Shown: positions 15,241-28,140 of the stretch, in pieces | Layout: every line of letters starts with the position of its first letter | Numbering within the stretch: the first letter of the stretch is position 1 | NCBI GenBank assembly: GCA_008692225.1 | Contig: VICG01000004.1 | Location: 1,612,501-1,676,500, forward strand | DNA from: Monilinia fructicola | Lineage: Eukaryota > Ascomycota > Leotiomycetes > Helotiales > Sclerotiniaceae | Direction: 5' to 3' | Length of the DNA stretch: 64,000 nucleotides | The notes under the pieces: model-generated | Seen by the model: the letters and a program-made list of their open reading frames with translations, nothing else | Told to the model about the DNA's origin: nothing | The model's database searches: none | Position numbers and translations under genes: made by a program

Positions 15241-16091
15241 TAATATATTGCAATGCAATACAATGCAATGCACTACATATAATCCCCAACTAACCTTAGA
15301 ACCTCCAACCAACCGTATCATCTCGAGTTAACCGGTTACACCACTGGAGAACCAACCGGGGGAAAAAAAGGAGAGAGAGAGAGGGAGAAAAAAAAAGAAA
15401 AGGAAAAAAGGTGAAAGAAAAGCTCACGAGGGCTCCAGGTAGCTAGATAGCTAGCTGTATTGATAATATTTATTCCCTTCCTCTTCATTACTTTACATCA
15501 ATGGGGCGATGAATTTTTTTTTCTTCCTTTTGCTTTTTCGGCATGCTTTTCTTACCTTACTTTGCCTTGCCTTGCCTTGCCTTGGCTGGGATGGGATGGG
15601 AGGGGATGGGAATTGGTGGATTGTTAGTGTCAATTGCTGGATTGCTGGATTGCGGGAGTGTGGAGAATATGTGAGATACAAAAGGTGGTGAGCATGTAGG
15701 AAAGGTAATTGAATCTTGGTTTATAATTGAATTGTGTTGATCATTATAGCTACTCACCGTCTCGTTTCCTGTTCCGTATATTCCGTCCCTCGACCCCCGA
15801 GGGAGAATGATTTACTAAAGAGTGGTGTGTGTGTGTGATGTTGAGCATGCTTTCATATTTTCCATAGCCATATTTGCAATTCCCATACCCATACCCATAC
15901 CTCATATCCTCAGCCTAATTCCATGAACGCCAAACTCTCCTGCCAAAATCTTGGAGAGCCAATGCTGCATTTCTTAATGGACTAGAAGCGCTTGCGGGTT
16001 TCATATCACCCAAATGTACGAAAAACGGTCAACAATGACCCCATCCCAATGTCATTGATTGCCCCAAATAGAGCTCGCTTCATATACTTGA

Positions 16092-18382
16092 TCAATCAAT
16101 TTTCGCACTCGCTAATGATTTAACTACTGGATTCGTAAGGTTATTTGCGAGACGTATGTTAGGGGTGCGCTTCTGTTTGTTGTGCTTTCGTAGACGTTTC
16201 CGAGCGACCATGACAGGAACGGATGACTTGGTAACGAGATAATTAGAGAAAGAGCCCAGGATGACTCTGTGCGTTGTTAGCATTGCGTCTTTCTCACAAA
16301 CGATTGACGAAAGTGAAAACTTACCCCTTCAAGGCACTTCTCCCGCGACTCCCCAGAATAACCAGGGTTGGGTTTATGTAATCAATCACTTCAGTGATTA
16401 AGTGTTTAGGATTCTTACAATGAAGAACCTCAATATTAACTTGCACTTGTAGCTTTGTTTTTCTTAAGAGTTCGGACACTCTGTCGGTGATATCTTCCAC
16501 GGCTCGGAACCGATCTTGTTCGGCTTTGCTTCTCGAGTCCCTTCCCATTGGACTTGCCGCTCTACTACCGGGTTCCAATCTGAAACTGTGGTTCAATGCA
16601 CTTGGTCCTAGACTAGGCGTCAGCATTGGGGTATTGGCACGAGATGCTCTAGCAGATCGCTGGGCTGCAGCAATAGCAGATATTTGCTGCTTGATCTGGG
16701 CATCATCACCACTATTTTCCGGAGTCATCATCCCAAGCTCTTCATCAACACAATATATCGCAAGCATTGTATCTCCATCTCTCAATACAGTCCCAATAGT
16801 CCATTCCAAAGCATGTGCTGCTTCATCACTAAGATCCGTCGCTACAAGATACTTTCTGGTACGGCGTTGATTGTCGTGGGCTTCTTGTTGAACTTTTTTA
16901 AAATCTCCACGCTGAATTGTACGTACGCATCGTGATGTCACGGGCGTCGATTTAATTGCAGTCATAGTTAGTGAAAGGCTTTGAGCTTTTTTGACATCGC
17001 CGCGATCAGCATCAATATCTGAATCATGTGGACTGGGATCTGCAGAGCCGTCTGGATCGAAACTTGTATGTGGATGTACCACAGGTTTGTTAAGCTTATG
17101 CCCGGCAGGTCCTGTGAGAGTGATTTGCGGATCGAGAAGTGATTTGACTTTGTACTTCTCATTCAAAGCTTCCTTGGCTGCAACATCTTGTCCTAGAAAT
17201 ATGTGAGTTTCTTGCACTAAACGAGTGTATGATATACGTACGTTCTGCCTCAGCAGCAGCCATTAGACTTAAGGGGGTCCTTGTACCTTTTGCTGGTCCC
17301 ATTCCCAAAGTTTTGTTTTCTCTTTCGCTCTCATCTCCGTCCACACTTCTTGCCTTTTTCTTGCGCCCTCTTGGCCCTTCGTCATCTGATTCATCCGTGC
17401 TATCAACAACACCCTCCTCACCCTCCATAGGCACATAATCCTTTTTCAGTCGAGGCCCGTTGAGGTCGAAATATTCATTGTTCGGACTCTTCTGACGACT
17501 CTTCTGACTCAAAGAAGACAACTCCCCGTTCGATCTTGCTAAATTGGCATCCGATAACCGTTGGTAAGCACTATTGACATCTATAACTCTACCATTGTCC
17601 AACACAGCATACTTTGAGGGATCCACGGGGGCTGGAGAAGCAGAACGAGGGGAGAATCGATTGTGAGGTGACTTTGATTTGGTCGCATTAATCCCAGTAC
17701 CAGTAATCGAATTGTGCCTTTCCCTGTCACGTCCTCCTCCAAACCCACCAAGATCTACGCCGGCTCTTACTACCTCAGCCATCGAATTTGTAATCCTCTT
17801 TCCCGCCTGCGTATTTCGTTTTGGAACCGACGGACCACCAGGGTTACTTGGTAGATATCCAGAAAACTGGTACTCATTGGGATCGACTCTGGTGATTGCC
17901 CTTGGACCAAATTCGATTGTAGGTCTTGCAGCTACATCTGATGAACTCCTCGAATGTCTGCCAGAATCGGAATGTGCCTTGTGATTTATTGTTGTTGGAG
18001 AAGTCTGCGCACTTCTCGAAATGGGTGCTGTGGATACAGGAGTAGAAATATCGAGCATACTTCGTACAGCAGGTGCTGCTGGTAATGGGGTGTCGACATC
18101 GAGCATGCTTCGAATCTGAGGTGCAATGATCCCTGAATTGGAGCCACCAATAGATGAATGTCGAGGTATTGCTGGAGTCCTATCAATATCCAGCATACTG
18201 CGCACAGGGGACCGAGGTTTACTAGCAAATGGCGACATACTTCTCCCACCTGCGATTCTATGACCGGACCCTGTGGAGCTCACAGACCCTCTTGGTCTGC
18301 TACCCGTCGAATCCAACAATGCGAGTACTTCTTGCCTCTCCTGCTCCGCTGCCGACTCCTGGGACATGTTTTTACTCGTCAT
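16092..18382 (-). CDS. Universal stress protein (USP) family protein with long N-terminal region
   Basis: Three exons: 18382-17242, 17192-16325 and 16266-16092, with GTACGT...CTAG and GTAAGT...CAG introns (49 and 58 bp). They give 727 residues with no frame problem. The USP domain begins with KYLVATDLSDEAAHALEW and ends with the nucleotide-binding motif G-2x-G-9x-G-S, seen as GSRGRSALKGVILGS; intron 2 splits this motif. Inside the domain there is a Ser/Ala-rich insertion (about 16590-16700). The N-terminal half is Ser/Pro-rich, presumably disordered, and carries three RSMLD(I/V) repeats near its start. USP domains of this subtype usually bind ATP. The cellular role in fungi is poorly known, so I assign only the family. 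A second ATG five codons in could be the true start. Confidence 0.9.
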
Positions 18383-20055
18383 CTTTACTAATTCTGTTGT
18401 TTTTGGTCGAATATGCGATTTTTCAGAGACTCGAAAAGAGGCAAATGGTGTATAACTGGTATTGTTGTTGTTGTTGTTGTTGTTCGAGGTTTTCGTTGAT
18501 GATGTAATGATGTGATAGGACTAAGTTTTGTAGAATGAATAGGGCAAGAGCAATAAAAGCTCACAGAGCTGAGACTAGCCGTTGAGAAACTTTCTTGAGG
18601 ACCAAGGAAGTTTTTGATACTGCATTGTGTTCGTTTTGAGATATCTTTGGAATCGCATTCAGGACATTGCTCTAGCCCTGGCAGTTGGTAGTTGGCAGTT
18701 GGCGAATGTAATGTGAATCAAGGTAGAGATATGAGGAACAAGGTATGGTTGATATCTGTTGTAATGGATCGATTATTAGAAAGTGATGAAAGCATCAACT
18801 GATCTATTTGAAAGTAGTGTTCCTTGAGAGGAGATAAACTTGCAGATTGAACGATGTTGTGTATTATGTAGGTGAGAGATTTTGGGGTTTGGCGAAGGGA
18901 GAATGGATGTTGTGTTTGCTTTTGAAAACTTGGTACCGATATGTATGGGGGGTAGATATGTCTTCGGAGTACAAGTAGAGAGGTAAGGGTATTGAGGACG
19001 GTAGTTGTATTTGTTTTGTTGTATTTATTTGTTGTATTTATTTGTTGAACCTTTTTCGTCAAAGATCTAGATGTTTTTTTCAATAAAAAAAAGAGGAACC
19101 CTTGAATATCTACTAGCTTCCAAGGTTAAGTAGGTACGGAGCTGGGTACTGGGTACTAGGTTTGTATAGATAGAGACCAGTACAGAGTAGTTAGTTATAC
19201 ACTTCTAGCTCTTTTAGTAAGCCCTAGGTAATGGACACGTGCATCCAACCGCCCGTTTGACTGTAGGGAGTAGAAGAGGGAGGGAGGTCGGGTAGCTGTT
19301 GGAAGTGAATGAAAGAAAGGAGAAAGGAGAAAGGAGAATCGAGAAAAAGGATGGATGGATGGATGGATGGATGGGTGTGTTTGATGATTTGTTTACTATT
19401 CCAGTTCTACTCAAGTAGTTCCAGGTTGAAAAGTCAACGAATCAATTATTCAATATTAAGGAAAACTAAGTAGACAAGGTAAGGGAAGAAAGGGAAGAAA
19501 GGGAAGAAAGGGAAGGAAAGGAAGGACGCGTAGGAGAGGACCTCGGGAGGTACCTACTAGGTACCTAGGTAGGCATAGATAGGTTGGTATGCATTCAATA
19601 GAGGAAAGGGGTTGAAACGATTATGAATCAAGATATTCAAATCAAGATGGTTTATTAGTATAATTGAAGATTAGCGAATGAAATATTAGATAAATCATCA
19701 AATAATCAAATAAATAAGTATATAAACATATAGGCATATCAAAGTAAATGTGAAGATATATATTATAATATTTATTTGATTTTGTTTTCTTACTTCTTTC
19801 TATTCCTTCTTGTCCTTTGATATTATCCATGGATATCTATTAAAGAAAGGTATTTATATAGAATATTTATACTCTCCAGCTATTTATTTACCTTTTATGT
19901 TTCTCTACCTAAGTCATCCATCTACTTACCTCCAGGGCCACGGTGAGCTACAAACTAGTCAAGGTTAAGGCGGGGGAAACGGGATTTGATGATCTTACCT
20001 ATTATACAAACTTACAAAGCGGCCCAAACCGAATTGAACGGAAGCTATTTGAGCA

Positions 20056-20083
20056 TACCTAGGTAGGTAGGTAGGTAGGTACT
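20056..20083. repeat. TAGG array beginning with TACCTAGGTA
   Basis: TACCTAGG followed by five TAGG units. It shows how the TACCTAGGTA palindrome can merge into a tetranucleotide repeat. Confidence 0.8.
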
Positions 20084-22705
20084 AGGTATAGATTCTTAGG
20101 GTTCTAGATAAATAGACGAGTTGTACTCCGCAGCGGAAATGGAAGGGATCAATAGTTAACCATTAGGTAAATAATAGATGTATATTGTTATTATATTATA
20201 TAGGAGATCAGCTGAGAAGTAAAGTAAAATATCTGACATTCGTTTGTTAGTTGGAATAAAAGGATATAAAGGACGTTAGCAAGAGCTATTAGACGAGATG
20301 TTTTCTCTTCTACCAACCTTGGAAACTACAAAGTACCTGGATTAGGTATGTAAGTAGAGTTTAATCAATCCATGGATCCTCTTGTTCTTTTGTTCTTTCA
20401 TCCTCTCATCCTCTCATTCTCTCATTCTCTCATTCTCTTACTCCCCCAAAAGTTGTATGATCAAAAATCCGATCTGGATATGGCATTACTACCATTGTTC
20501 GTACAATAGGAACACCAACTTCCCCTTCACGAGAACGCCAAGCCCCTTTCTTCCCTTGCAAAACCGATAGATTTCATTAACAGTAACACAATTCCAGGTT
20601 CCAATCTCTCACTACTCAATATTTTATCCTCGTGCTATTCCATCAGATGCTTATGTTAGTCACAATCTCCAAATCCTTCAAAGCCAGGTTTGAATCTCAT
20701 ACAAAGGAAACTGCCACAACCAAGGCGCAGTCTCTTGGCAATATCAACCACTTCCTCTTGGCTCCACTCGATGCTTTCCCTCCCCCCTCAAGCTTTTACT
20801 CTAACCTTCATCAAGACCTGACAAGAAGCAACAAGAAGCGACAAGAAACTCTTATCTCTCGATTTGCCCACCCATCCCCTCAAACTGGTTTCCCTAAATC
20901 ATCATGCCAAGTTGGCCCCGCCTCCCCCAATCCTCGATTCCCCATACTCTTTGACCTCACCCCTCGACGATACAATATCTGCATGCATCATTCCCCTCCC
21001 TTGGCATCGCATATCGGCACATCAGCCATCTACACACCAACCACAGCTGAAAACTCGCGCTTCAACTATGGGCAACCTGTGGCTCGACTCGAGTACCAAG
21101 ACTGCCAGCAGTGCCCAGCACCATCAACTATAACACCATTCACTATCAAGGCGGTCGCTTACCTCTACACCCCAAATCATGATTCCTTCATACGTGACAA
21201 GCATGCAAAGCATGACTCAAGACTTGACAAATCAAATATCCACCAAGCCGCAACATACACATCTTACTCATGGATGTATCTGTACTCTGTACTGGAGATG
21301 TACATGCTCCACATCCCTGTGTATTCTGTATCCCACCCTCCAATGAACCCCTCCATTCCCAAAACAGAAATCCAACAACCCTCCGAGATACAATAGATAC
21401 AATACCTCGGGTATCTCTCGGATATCTCCAACCATCGAAAAAACCATCGGGAAAAGCCAACGACACTCAGATCAACGTAGCATAAGCCCATTACGACATA
21501 TATCGAACGATATCTACTTGGAGCAGTCATCACAAACCAAATCAATCCACATCAGCGTCTGATCTGCAAATACTTGTATCTTTCATCAATACAAGCATAT
21601 GACATCGATAGCTGGATAAACAACCACCACAACACGTAGACTCAATATCAACCCATCAGCATAACAACATCGAATGCCCTCCAATCAGCTTCTTCGCATG
21701 ATGCAACCCCGGCTTCACTTCCCGACGACAAAATCAAGACAAGAGACCTCCAACAAAAACCACACGTGCATCTCGAGACCCAGTCCGCCACAGACCCCTA
21801 AACCACCTTTCCATAACCCATCTAGCTCAGCCCTGTCGGCCGCAACAAGCCTAGCCCTTCTCTCATCTCATCTCATCTCATCTTATCTCAGCATCCCATA
21901 CGATATTCTCTCCTTTCCAATATTCCTTCATCAGACCCCAACGAAATATCCACCGACAAACACAAACCACAAGGGCCATTACCATTAACATCACCATCAC
22001 CAACCAAAACACCAGATCCCCTGCCAAGGATCTTCCGCGCTTCCAATTTTTTAAGCCCATCACTCTATTACTCCATAACAGCAACCCACCATCTCAATCT
22101 CAATCTCAATCTCAACCTCAACCTCAACCTCAACCTCACCCCTCCCTCTCCCTCCCTCTGCCTCCTCACCTCCTCAGCTCCCAAACACCCACCACCCCAA
22201 TTCACACCCCAACCCGGAATCTCCGCCCAGCATTCCGGTGTCTGCTGATTTACCTCTCATCTCATCTCATCTGATCTCATCTGATCTGATCTGATCTGAT
22301 TTCGCATCTGATCTCACGTCACGTCATTTCAACTCATCTCATCTCATCACAAAGATCGCATCCATACCCATACCAAACCGCATCTTATCATCACAGTAGC
22401 ATAACAATAACTATCAAACTGACCATACCCACAAAGTTACAAACCAACCCCCCTTCCCTCCCCCCCCAATCCAACCTCTTCCCACACCCAAGAACAAACA
22501 CACCACTTACTTGACTTGACTTGCTCACTTCGTTCCTTCCTTCCTTCCAAACCTCTAACCCATCTTCCCCTCTCCTTCTCCTTCTCCTTCCCCTTCCCCT
22601 CCCAAAAAGCAACAAATCACGTACCCAGAAATCCACACACATCCCAGTAAAGACAATCATATACTAGCTAGCCTGTACCCTTACCACATACCCTATATCA
22701 TGTAC

Positions 22706-22740
22706 TATCCATCCATCCATCCATCCATCCATCCATCCAC
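22706..22740. repeat. CATC microsatellite
   Basis: Eight tandem copies of ATCC/CATC. Further tetranucleotide tracts (GGTA, CATA) follow at 22800-22880. Confidence 0.85.
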
Positions 22741-23247
22741 AAAGTACGATGCATCTCTCCGGTATCAGGAGCCGACGAAAAGCAATGGCATGAGGGTGTG
22801 TAGGTAGGTAGGGGCCTGGGGGTATGCATACATACAGACATACGCACATACGTACATACATACATATGCACATACATACATATTTCTCACCGCTCACGGC
22901 ACCAGGCAAGCCCTGCATAATTTACTACAATGGGGCTAGACATGCAAACGAAGACGAGACGAGAAAATGTGCAGTGTGTTTTGTGGAGATTGGGTGATGC
23001 TAACGAGGGAAGAAGGCGAAGAAGATTTACGAGGAGGGAGGGAAGACCGACAAGGGGAGAGTCGAGTGCAACAAGCAAACGCGTAGACGGCAGATGCCCA
23101 GTGCAATATATGTATGGGGAGATGTGGATCTCGTATGCATCCGAGGACCAGGTACAATGCTTTTGATGTCACATTCCAATAATTTACAACACCAAGTATA
23201 CCCATTCCCGTATCCATGTCCATCGCCCTGACCAGTTGTGGAACCCT

Positions 23248-24457
23248 TCATTTCCTCTTCTTGGAGTAGAAGGACAGATTTGCTCTCGCGCTCGTACCCG
23301 TCTTGTGCACCAGCGCCCGCCTTTCCCAGACCGTACTCCTGCCCTCGACCACACTGATGATTTCTTCCGCAAACTTCTGTGCAAAGATGCCTCGTCCACT
23401 GCCTCTCGATTGCTTCTTGCTGGCTGAGTCTAGGATCCATTTGATCGCCTGTCTTCTCCTCTGTCTGACGCTCAAGGGGACTGGAATTTGGAGAGAGGCT
23501 CCGCCTCCTGCGGCACCTTTCTGGGAACTGATGCGGAGGAGAGGAGCGACGGAATCGATAGCCGTAGTGAGATACAGGATGGGGTTGAGGGGGAGGTGGG
23601 ATGGTGGGGGTGTGCCCGGGAGGAGGGGTTTGGAGGGGTTAGGTGTGGGTGGGGAGGCGGTACGGAGGTGGTTTAAAACGTATGACATATTCTGCCATGG
23701 AAAGAAAACAGTAGATTAGCGATTCATTCTGTAACCTCAAAACATACATCCCATGCGTAACAAGTAACGCAAAAGGAAAGAACTAACGAGCCTACCCTCT
23801 GGGCAACACTCTTCTTGCCATGCTTCATCATCATATTCGTAACCTGCGAAACAACTGGATCATATCGATATTTGAGGTTGTTGTTCGAAGGAATTGGTAA
23901 TTCTGGAAGTCCAAATCTGTGTCCGTCGATGGTAAGGTCAGAGGCATCGGCGCCGTTTTCCAGGTGACCAAGACGGCCAAGGGCCATGAGATTGGCAAAA
24001 GAGACTTGTTCTGAGAGGGCAGATGCAGATTGTGAATCCTTGATATTCTCCTTGATAACTTCTGGGGCTTTGTCTTTTCCTTCCTGGTCTCTTTTGAGGA
24101 TCTAGAACCATGGTTAGTGATTGGGATTTTCTAAAGTAATCATGATTCGTTGTTTGTAAATCTGCTTGGCAGAATCGTTCCTGAGAAAGGAGAGCCCATA
24201 CATCTTGAACATTTGTACTCCTTCCCATATCAGGGGGGGTCTGTCCAGTAATTTCAGCTATGTCCCTTGCCTCTTCACTGACGTGACCAATTGCATCTTC
24301 ATTCGATCCATTTCTTGAAGGTTTGTTTCTCCTCCGCGAAACACCTCCGTGCGGTCGGGGTAATGTTGAAGAAAGCAGGATTTCGAGTGGCAACAATTGG
24401 TCGCGACCGAATGGTCAGCGACCTGCTTACGCTGTGGAAATTCAATCGTGGAGGCAT
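23248..24457 (-). CDS. RSM7: Mitochondrial small-subunit ribosomal protein uS7m (frame broken once)
   Basis: uS7 family protein that binds the 3' domain of the small rRNA in the mitochondrial ribosome. Diagnostic segments are YDPVVSQVTNMMMKHGKKS and, near the C-terminus, SVRQRRRQAIKWIL and RSTVWERRALVHKTGTSARA. Three exons: 24457-24202, 24101-23796 and 23691-23248, with introns GTATGG...CTAG and GTAGGC...CAG. I chose the ATG at 24457 because it opens a classic Arg/Ser-rich, acid-free mitochondrial targeting sequence (MPPRLNFHSVSRSLTIRSR). That frame and the next conserved part differ by one base. One extra A in a short A run (plus-strand T3 at 24311-24313, or an A run 10 bases away) explains it, and the total then gives 334 residues. 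Confidence 0.9.
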
Positions 24458-25206
24458 GGTTGTGGATGTTGTGAAGTCAGAAGGCTTCCTCCGTGCTTGA
24501 TATCAGACTTGAGTTGTCGGATGCACTAGCCAAAATTTCGTTTTGGCCTTATATCAGAAACATCATGCCTGAGGCTTCTAATCGGGCAGGGACGATCTTT
24601 TCGCGCGGAACCACAGAACCATGACGCTGGGTCTCGATATCGAACAACATGGATATTAAACTTAGGGCTGGCTCGAGTTTCCTACTCGTCCGTGAGACTT
24701 GATGTGTATTACAGTGACATCAAGCTCATTTAAACGGCATTGACTTCTTTGCTCTATTTACTACAGTCGAGGAATTAGAGGTCATTGATTGAAACACATA
24801 CCACAATACAACATGGCAAACACCGAAGTGCAAATACAGTGCCAAGGGCTATTTCAATGATTAGAAGAGAAGTGCCACCATTTTCATTGCTAATACCTAA
24901 ATTTGGAACCATTCCATGATCCAAAAAAGGCAATCCATATCTAGAAACTTTTTCCACACCACCACCCAAGAAAAAACAAGTATCCAAAAAACCATTGGGA
25001 ATAATATGCCTAGATTCAAACCGCAGCGCCCTTGCTGTTCTGTGAAAATCCACCGCAAAACCATCCGACGCCTGAATTATTATTGGCGTTCACACATCCT
25101 TGCCACAGCTGTAAGCAATGGCAAGTCACCCTATCATCATATCTTATCCTACAGGCTAAATTAAGCCGTCGGCCGCAGTATCGGTAGTTTACATGTCAGC
25201 TTGGAG
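24458..25206. other. Spacer between uS7m and the dsRBD gene
   Basis: Both neighbours are on the minus strand, so this holds the uS7m promoter and the 3' flank of the dsRBD gene. A 92-codon minus-strand frame (24775-25053) shows no recognisable feature. I see no other gene. Confidence 0.55.
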
Positions 25207-25624
25207 TTACCAACTGCTTCGACTTTGGGTAGGTGAGGTTGGGCTTGATCCGCTCAAGCGATTGAGTGCCACTTCTGCTGCATCCTCTTTGGCATTGTTG
25301 ACGTACTGCCCATCATACCAGTATCGTGCAGAAATGTTCTGTCCCTGCACAGTTACTGTGCTAGACCATGCTGTTCGTCCACCTAAAACAAGTGTTAGTT
25401 CGAGTCATGATGAGAGGGAGCCAGACGTGGGAGAACGCTGATAAAGACCTACCTCTTCTATCTGATACGATTTGAAAAACCGGAGGGTGAATCTGTGCCT
25501 CGCGGCATCTCACTTTTCAAAAGCATTAGCAAGCTCGCTGTTTAGTGGTTACAACACCCAATTACTTACTTTCAAGCTTCTCTTGCCATGTACCTGAGCT
25601 AGAGTTGTATGTTGAACAAGACAT
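25207..25624 (-). CDS. Small single double-stranded-RNA-binding-domain protein
   Basis: Assembled from three short exons, 25624-25570, 25512-25453 and 25382-25207, using GTAAGT...AAAG, GTAGGT...TTAG splice sites. The lengths (55+60+176) sum to 97 codons including the stop, that is 96 residues. The product is almost only a dsRBD-like fold: a first helix with TWQEKLE, strands around PVFQIVSDRRG, AWSSTVTVQGQ and ARYWYDGQY, and a final helix NNAKEDAAEVALNRL, which matches the KKxAKxxAA helix signature of the dsRBD in altered form (NNAKEDAA). A Ser-rich tail follows. The protein should bind structured RNA; its pathway is unknown. It has no Dicer, RNase III or helicase part. The second intron acceptor is weakly pyrimidine-rich, so exon 2 is the least certain part. 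Confidence 0.72.
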
Positions 25625-26190
25625 TTTAGACAATGTCCTCGTACTAGAAGATTTGAATGTGTTCGAGGTCTTAAGCTAGATCTAAGTGCTAATAATGTGG
25701 AGGAGAAACAGTGGGGAGCGGGTTCGGGAATGGCGTTATACTCCGCAGGAATTGAAGCTGGTCTTATAGATGATCCGCATCTACTATTGACGAAGAAGGA
25801 GGGAATGTTGGGAAATATTTGAAACTCTGAGGTGGCAGTCAGATAAAGTTAGAATCCATTGCATTTGCATACCCATGCAACACGGCAGCTTGACTCTGGG
25901 ACTGTCTCGGTATGGTGCATTGGATAGCAGGAGAAATGGGTTTCAAAAGAAGTAACGTCGATCACCCGTTGCTTAAGATCGTGTGTGCTGTCTCCATCGG
26001 TGGCTAGGACAGCTCATGTGCAACCTTTCCTATTGACTTTGGCAAATTGCACAAAAAAAGCAAATTGAGGCTTGAGACAGTAGCAGTGAGTGGAGATACT
26101 CCAGCCAACGTTAGAGATACCTGCAGCAACTTGCAGCCTCGAATCGTCATGGGACATTGGGAGAACGAAGTGCAAGTTGGCATATGTATA

Positions 26191-26191
26191 T

Positions 26192-26225
<34 letters not shown>
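26191..26225. repeat. GT dinucleotide microsatellite
   Basis: A nearly perfect GT tract of about 35 bp, flanked by TATG interruptions. Confidence 0.9.
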
Positions 26226-26229
<4 letters not shown>

Positions 26230-27874
26230 TGTGTGTACATATGAAAGTATGTGGGGTGGAAGGTAAAAGGTGCATGCAGAGGGGCGGATCGTATGCGAGA
26301 GGGTGACGATAGAAAAACAAACTCTCCATAAAACAGAAAAGAAGTCCAATAAGAGAGCGAAGTGCCGAACCTTGCTAGGAAAAAAAATAACGAGATGCAG
26401 GAAGACGAATCTGGGAGGTGGAAAGTAGCACTACTTTTGTTATTAGCTGATTCCAGACCAATTGGCTATGTACTGAGACTTGATATATCTTCTGCTAGGT
26501 ACATTTTGTTGGTGTTCATCTTGCTTTACTTTTTTCCCAAAAAAGTAAATATAAATTAGATTTGTAAGGGTCTCAAGCCTTCAACGCCCCCAGCATCTTT
26601 GGAATTCGTACAGGATAAATATTCCAGATCCATGCTCATCAGCAGTATCCAGAGTAGTATAACGAAGAAGGTGGTATATACACCCATGTGCTTGTGCGAT
26701 ATGATTGGTCAATTCAAAACATTTCAAAAAAACAGAGTGATATGCGGCAGATTTCCATTGTCAATTTCCTTCTCATTCCCACTATTGTAAACGCCCGGAG
26801 AGATGAGATCGAAGCATCTGCAGGAACGGGTGCCTACATACATATTTATACATGTTGATGAATGCTTTCCAGGGTAGTTTCTGGGACGAAAGTATATAGT
26901 GCGGAGAAGCCCTGGTGATAGCAACGGATAGGTACATCGGTATATGTATAAAATCAAGCACTCAGCCCTGCGGCTTCTTCAACGGTGAGGCCACCGCTTC
27001 ACACTTCACCGCCCTGGTGTACCAACCAGATTCCAGAAGCCTGGCTTAGACGTCTATGGATATTCACAAAGGGTGTGTCTAGCTCCATTTGATTCCGGGA
27101 GACGGATAGGTACTTGCATATTTCGTCTGGAAAGACTTGGAAATCAACGTCGTACGGCAGACATCTTTGGTTGGGACTCCCAAGCGTACCAAATGGGTTA
27201 CTCCGATTAATGTGGGTGAAAAAAAGCTTACAGTTAAGAGAGCTCGCCAGATCTCAAACAGGACAATATGGTATGCCGCACCCCGTCGGATGCTCCGCTT
27301 ACTTAACCGCCATAGGGAATAGTATTTGCTGCATCGACGGAGCTTCTTCCGTTTACCAAGGGGGTGATACTGAGCAAAACCGCGAGATACACAACTTGAT
27401 AATGAAACAGTATGCTCCTAGATATGTTGCGTGGCGGCGTGAGAGATGGCCAAGTATATTGAGGCCTTGTCCAGCGAGACCTGAGTAGCCGTATTTCGAC
27501 AGCGCATCGACTGGATCTAGAATCTATTGATGCCCAAGTGTTCGAAGGTTTTGAGGATAATTGAAGAGTTACCTCCTTCAAGACCATCCTATTGTCGGAC
27601 GACATTTGCTAGGGTAAGTTTATATCACTCGGCAGATTTGACGATCAGGAACGGGTTTTCCGTGCTCGTCTCAACAAGTTGTATCACCGTGGAGATGTAC
27701 GCTTTTTTGTTTTTGTGCGACACACGTGACCATGAGGATATTTGATAGGTCGCCAACTGCGTATACAGCATGCCGTTAGGTTGTTGCACTGTCTAGGTTA
27801 GGTAACGTTGTCTATACAGTACTTTGGGGACAATGCTGATAACAAGGGACGAGGGAATCTATGGGCGAAATGAG

Positions 27875-27921
27875 AAATGCGAAATGCGAACTGCGAACTG
27901 CGGACTGCGGACTGCGGACTG
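27875..27921. repeat. Short direct repeats of GCGAAATG/GCGAACT/GCGGACT
   Basis: Six or seven successive 7-8 bp units that drift stepwise from GAAATGC to GAACTGC to GGACTGC. It looks like a locally expanded and mutated repeat. Confidence 0.75.
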
Positions 27922-28115
27922 AGAAATACAAGATACTAGGACAAAATACAAAATCTGAAGGCATCCATGGATCTTGTGTGTTTGGATGAGATTTTGAATT
28001 CGGCAAACTCTGAACAACGTCAACCATTGCCTTCTTGTGCAATGAAGGTAAGATTCGAGGATCACCTGCACTGGTACAGTACAGAGTGGTGGAGACTGTA
28101 GAACGAACGGACATG

Positions 28116-28140
28116 ATGGGATGGGATGGGATGGGATGGG
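28116..28140. repeat. ATGGG pentamer array
   Basis: Five tandem copies of ATGGG/GGATG about 300 bp upstream of the nitronate monooxygenase start. Confidence 0.85.

Larger units (their letters stand above)
14059..16091. other. Convergent intergenic region, PAB1 (+) and USP (-)
   Basis: Both neighbours end here, so this is 3'-flanking DNA for each. I see no gene. It holds two prominent tandem arrays (14951-15010 and 15141-15240), an AG-rich stretch near 15360-15420, a CTTGC repeat near 15560, and a T run near 15515. The open frames across the arrays only reflect the repeat period. Confidence 0.65.
18383..23247. other. Long gene-poor stretch between USP and uS7m
   Basis: Nearly 4.9 kb without a recognisable gene. 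It contains the USP promoter side (a GTT repeat at 18461-18484 just upstream of its start), two TACCTAGGTA palindromes (19562-19571, 20056-20065), a GGAT array at 19350-19374 and very AT-rich DNA at 19.6-20.3 kb. After that come about 2 kb of CT-rich plus-strand sequence with TCTCA, CTCAAT and CATC repeats (21.8-22.9 kb). One 254-codon plus-strand frame (20632-21396) has no intron, family or conserved motif and is rich in Pro/Ser/Thr/His. I do not call it a gene. Confidence 0.5.

Noticed and set aside
15065..15321. Minus-strand frames with ITVYYSILQY repeats
   Set aside because: They translate the TACTGTAATA array and have no flanking coding signal.
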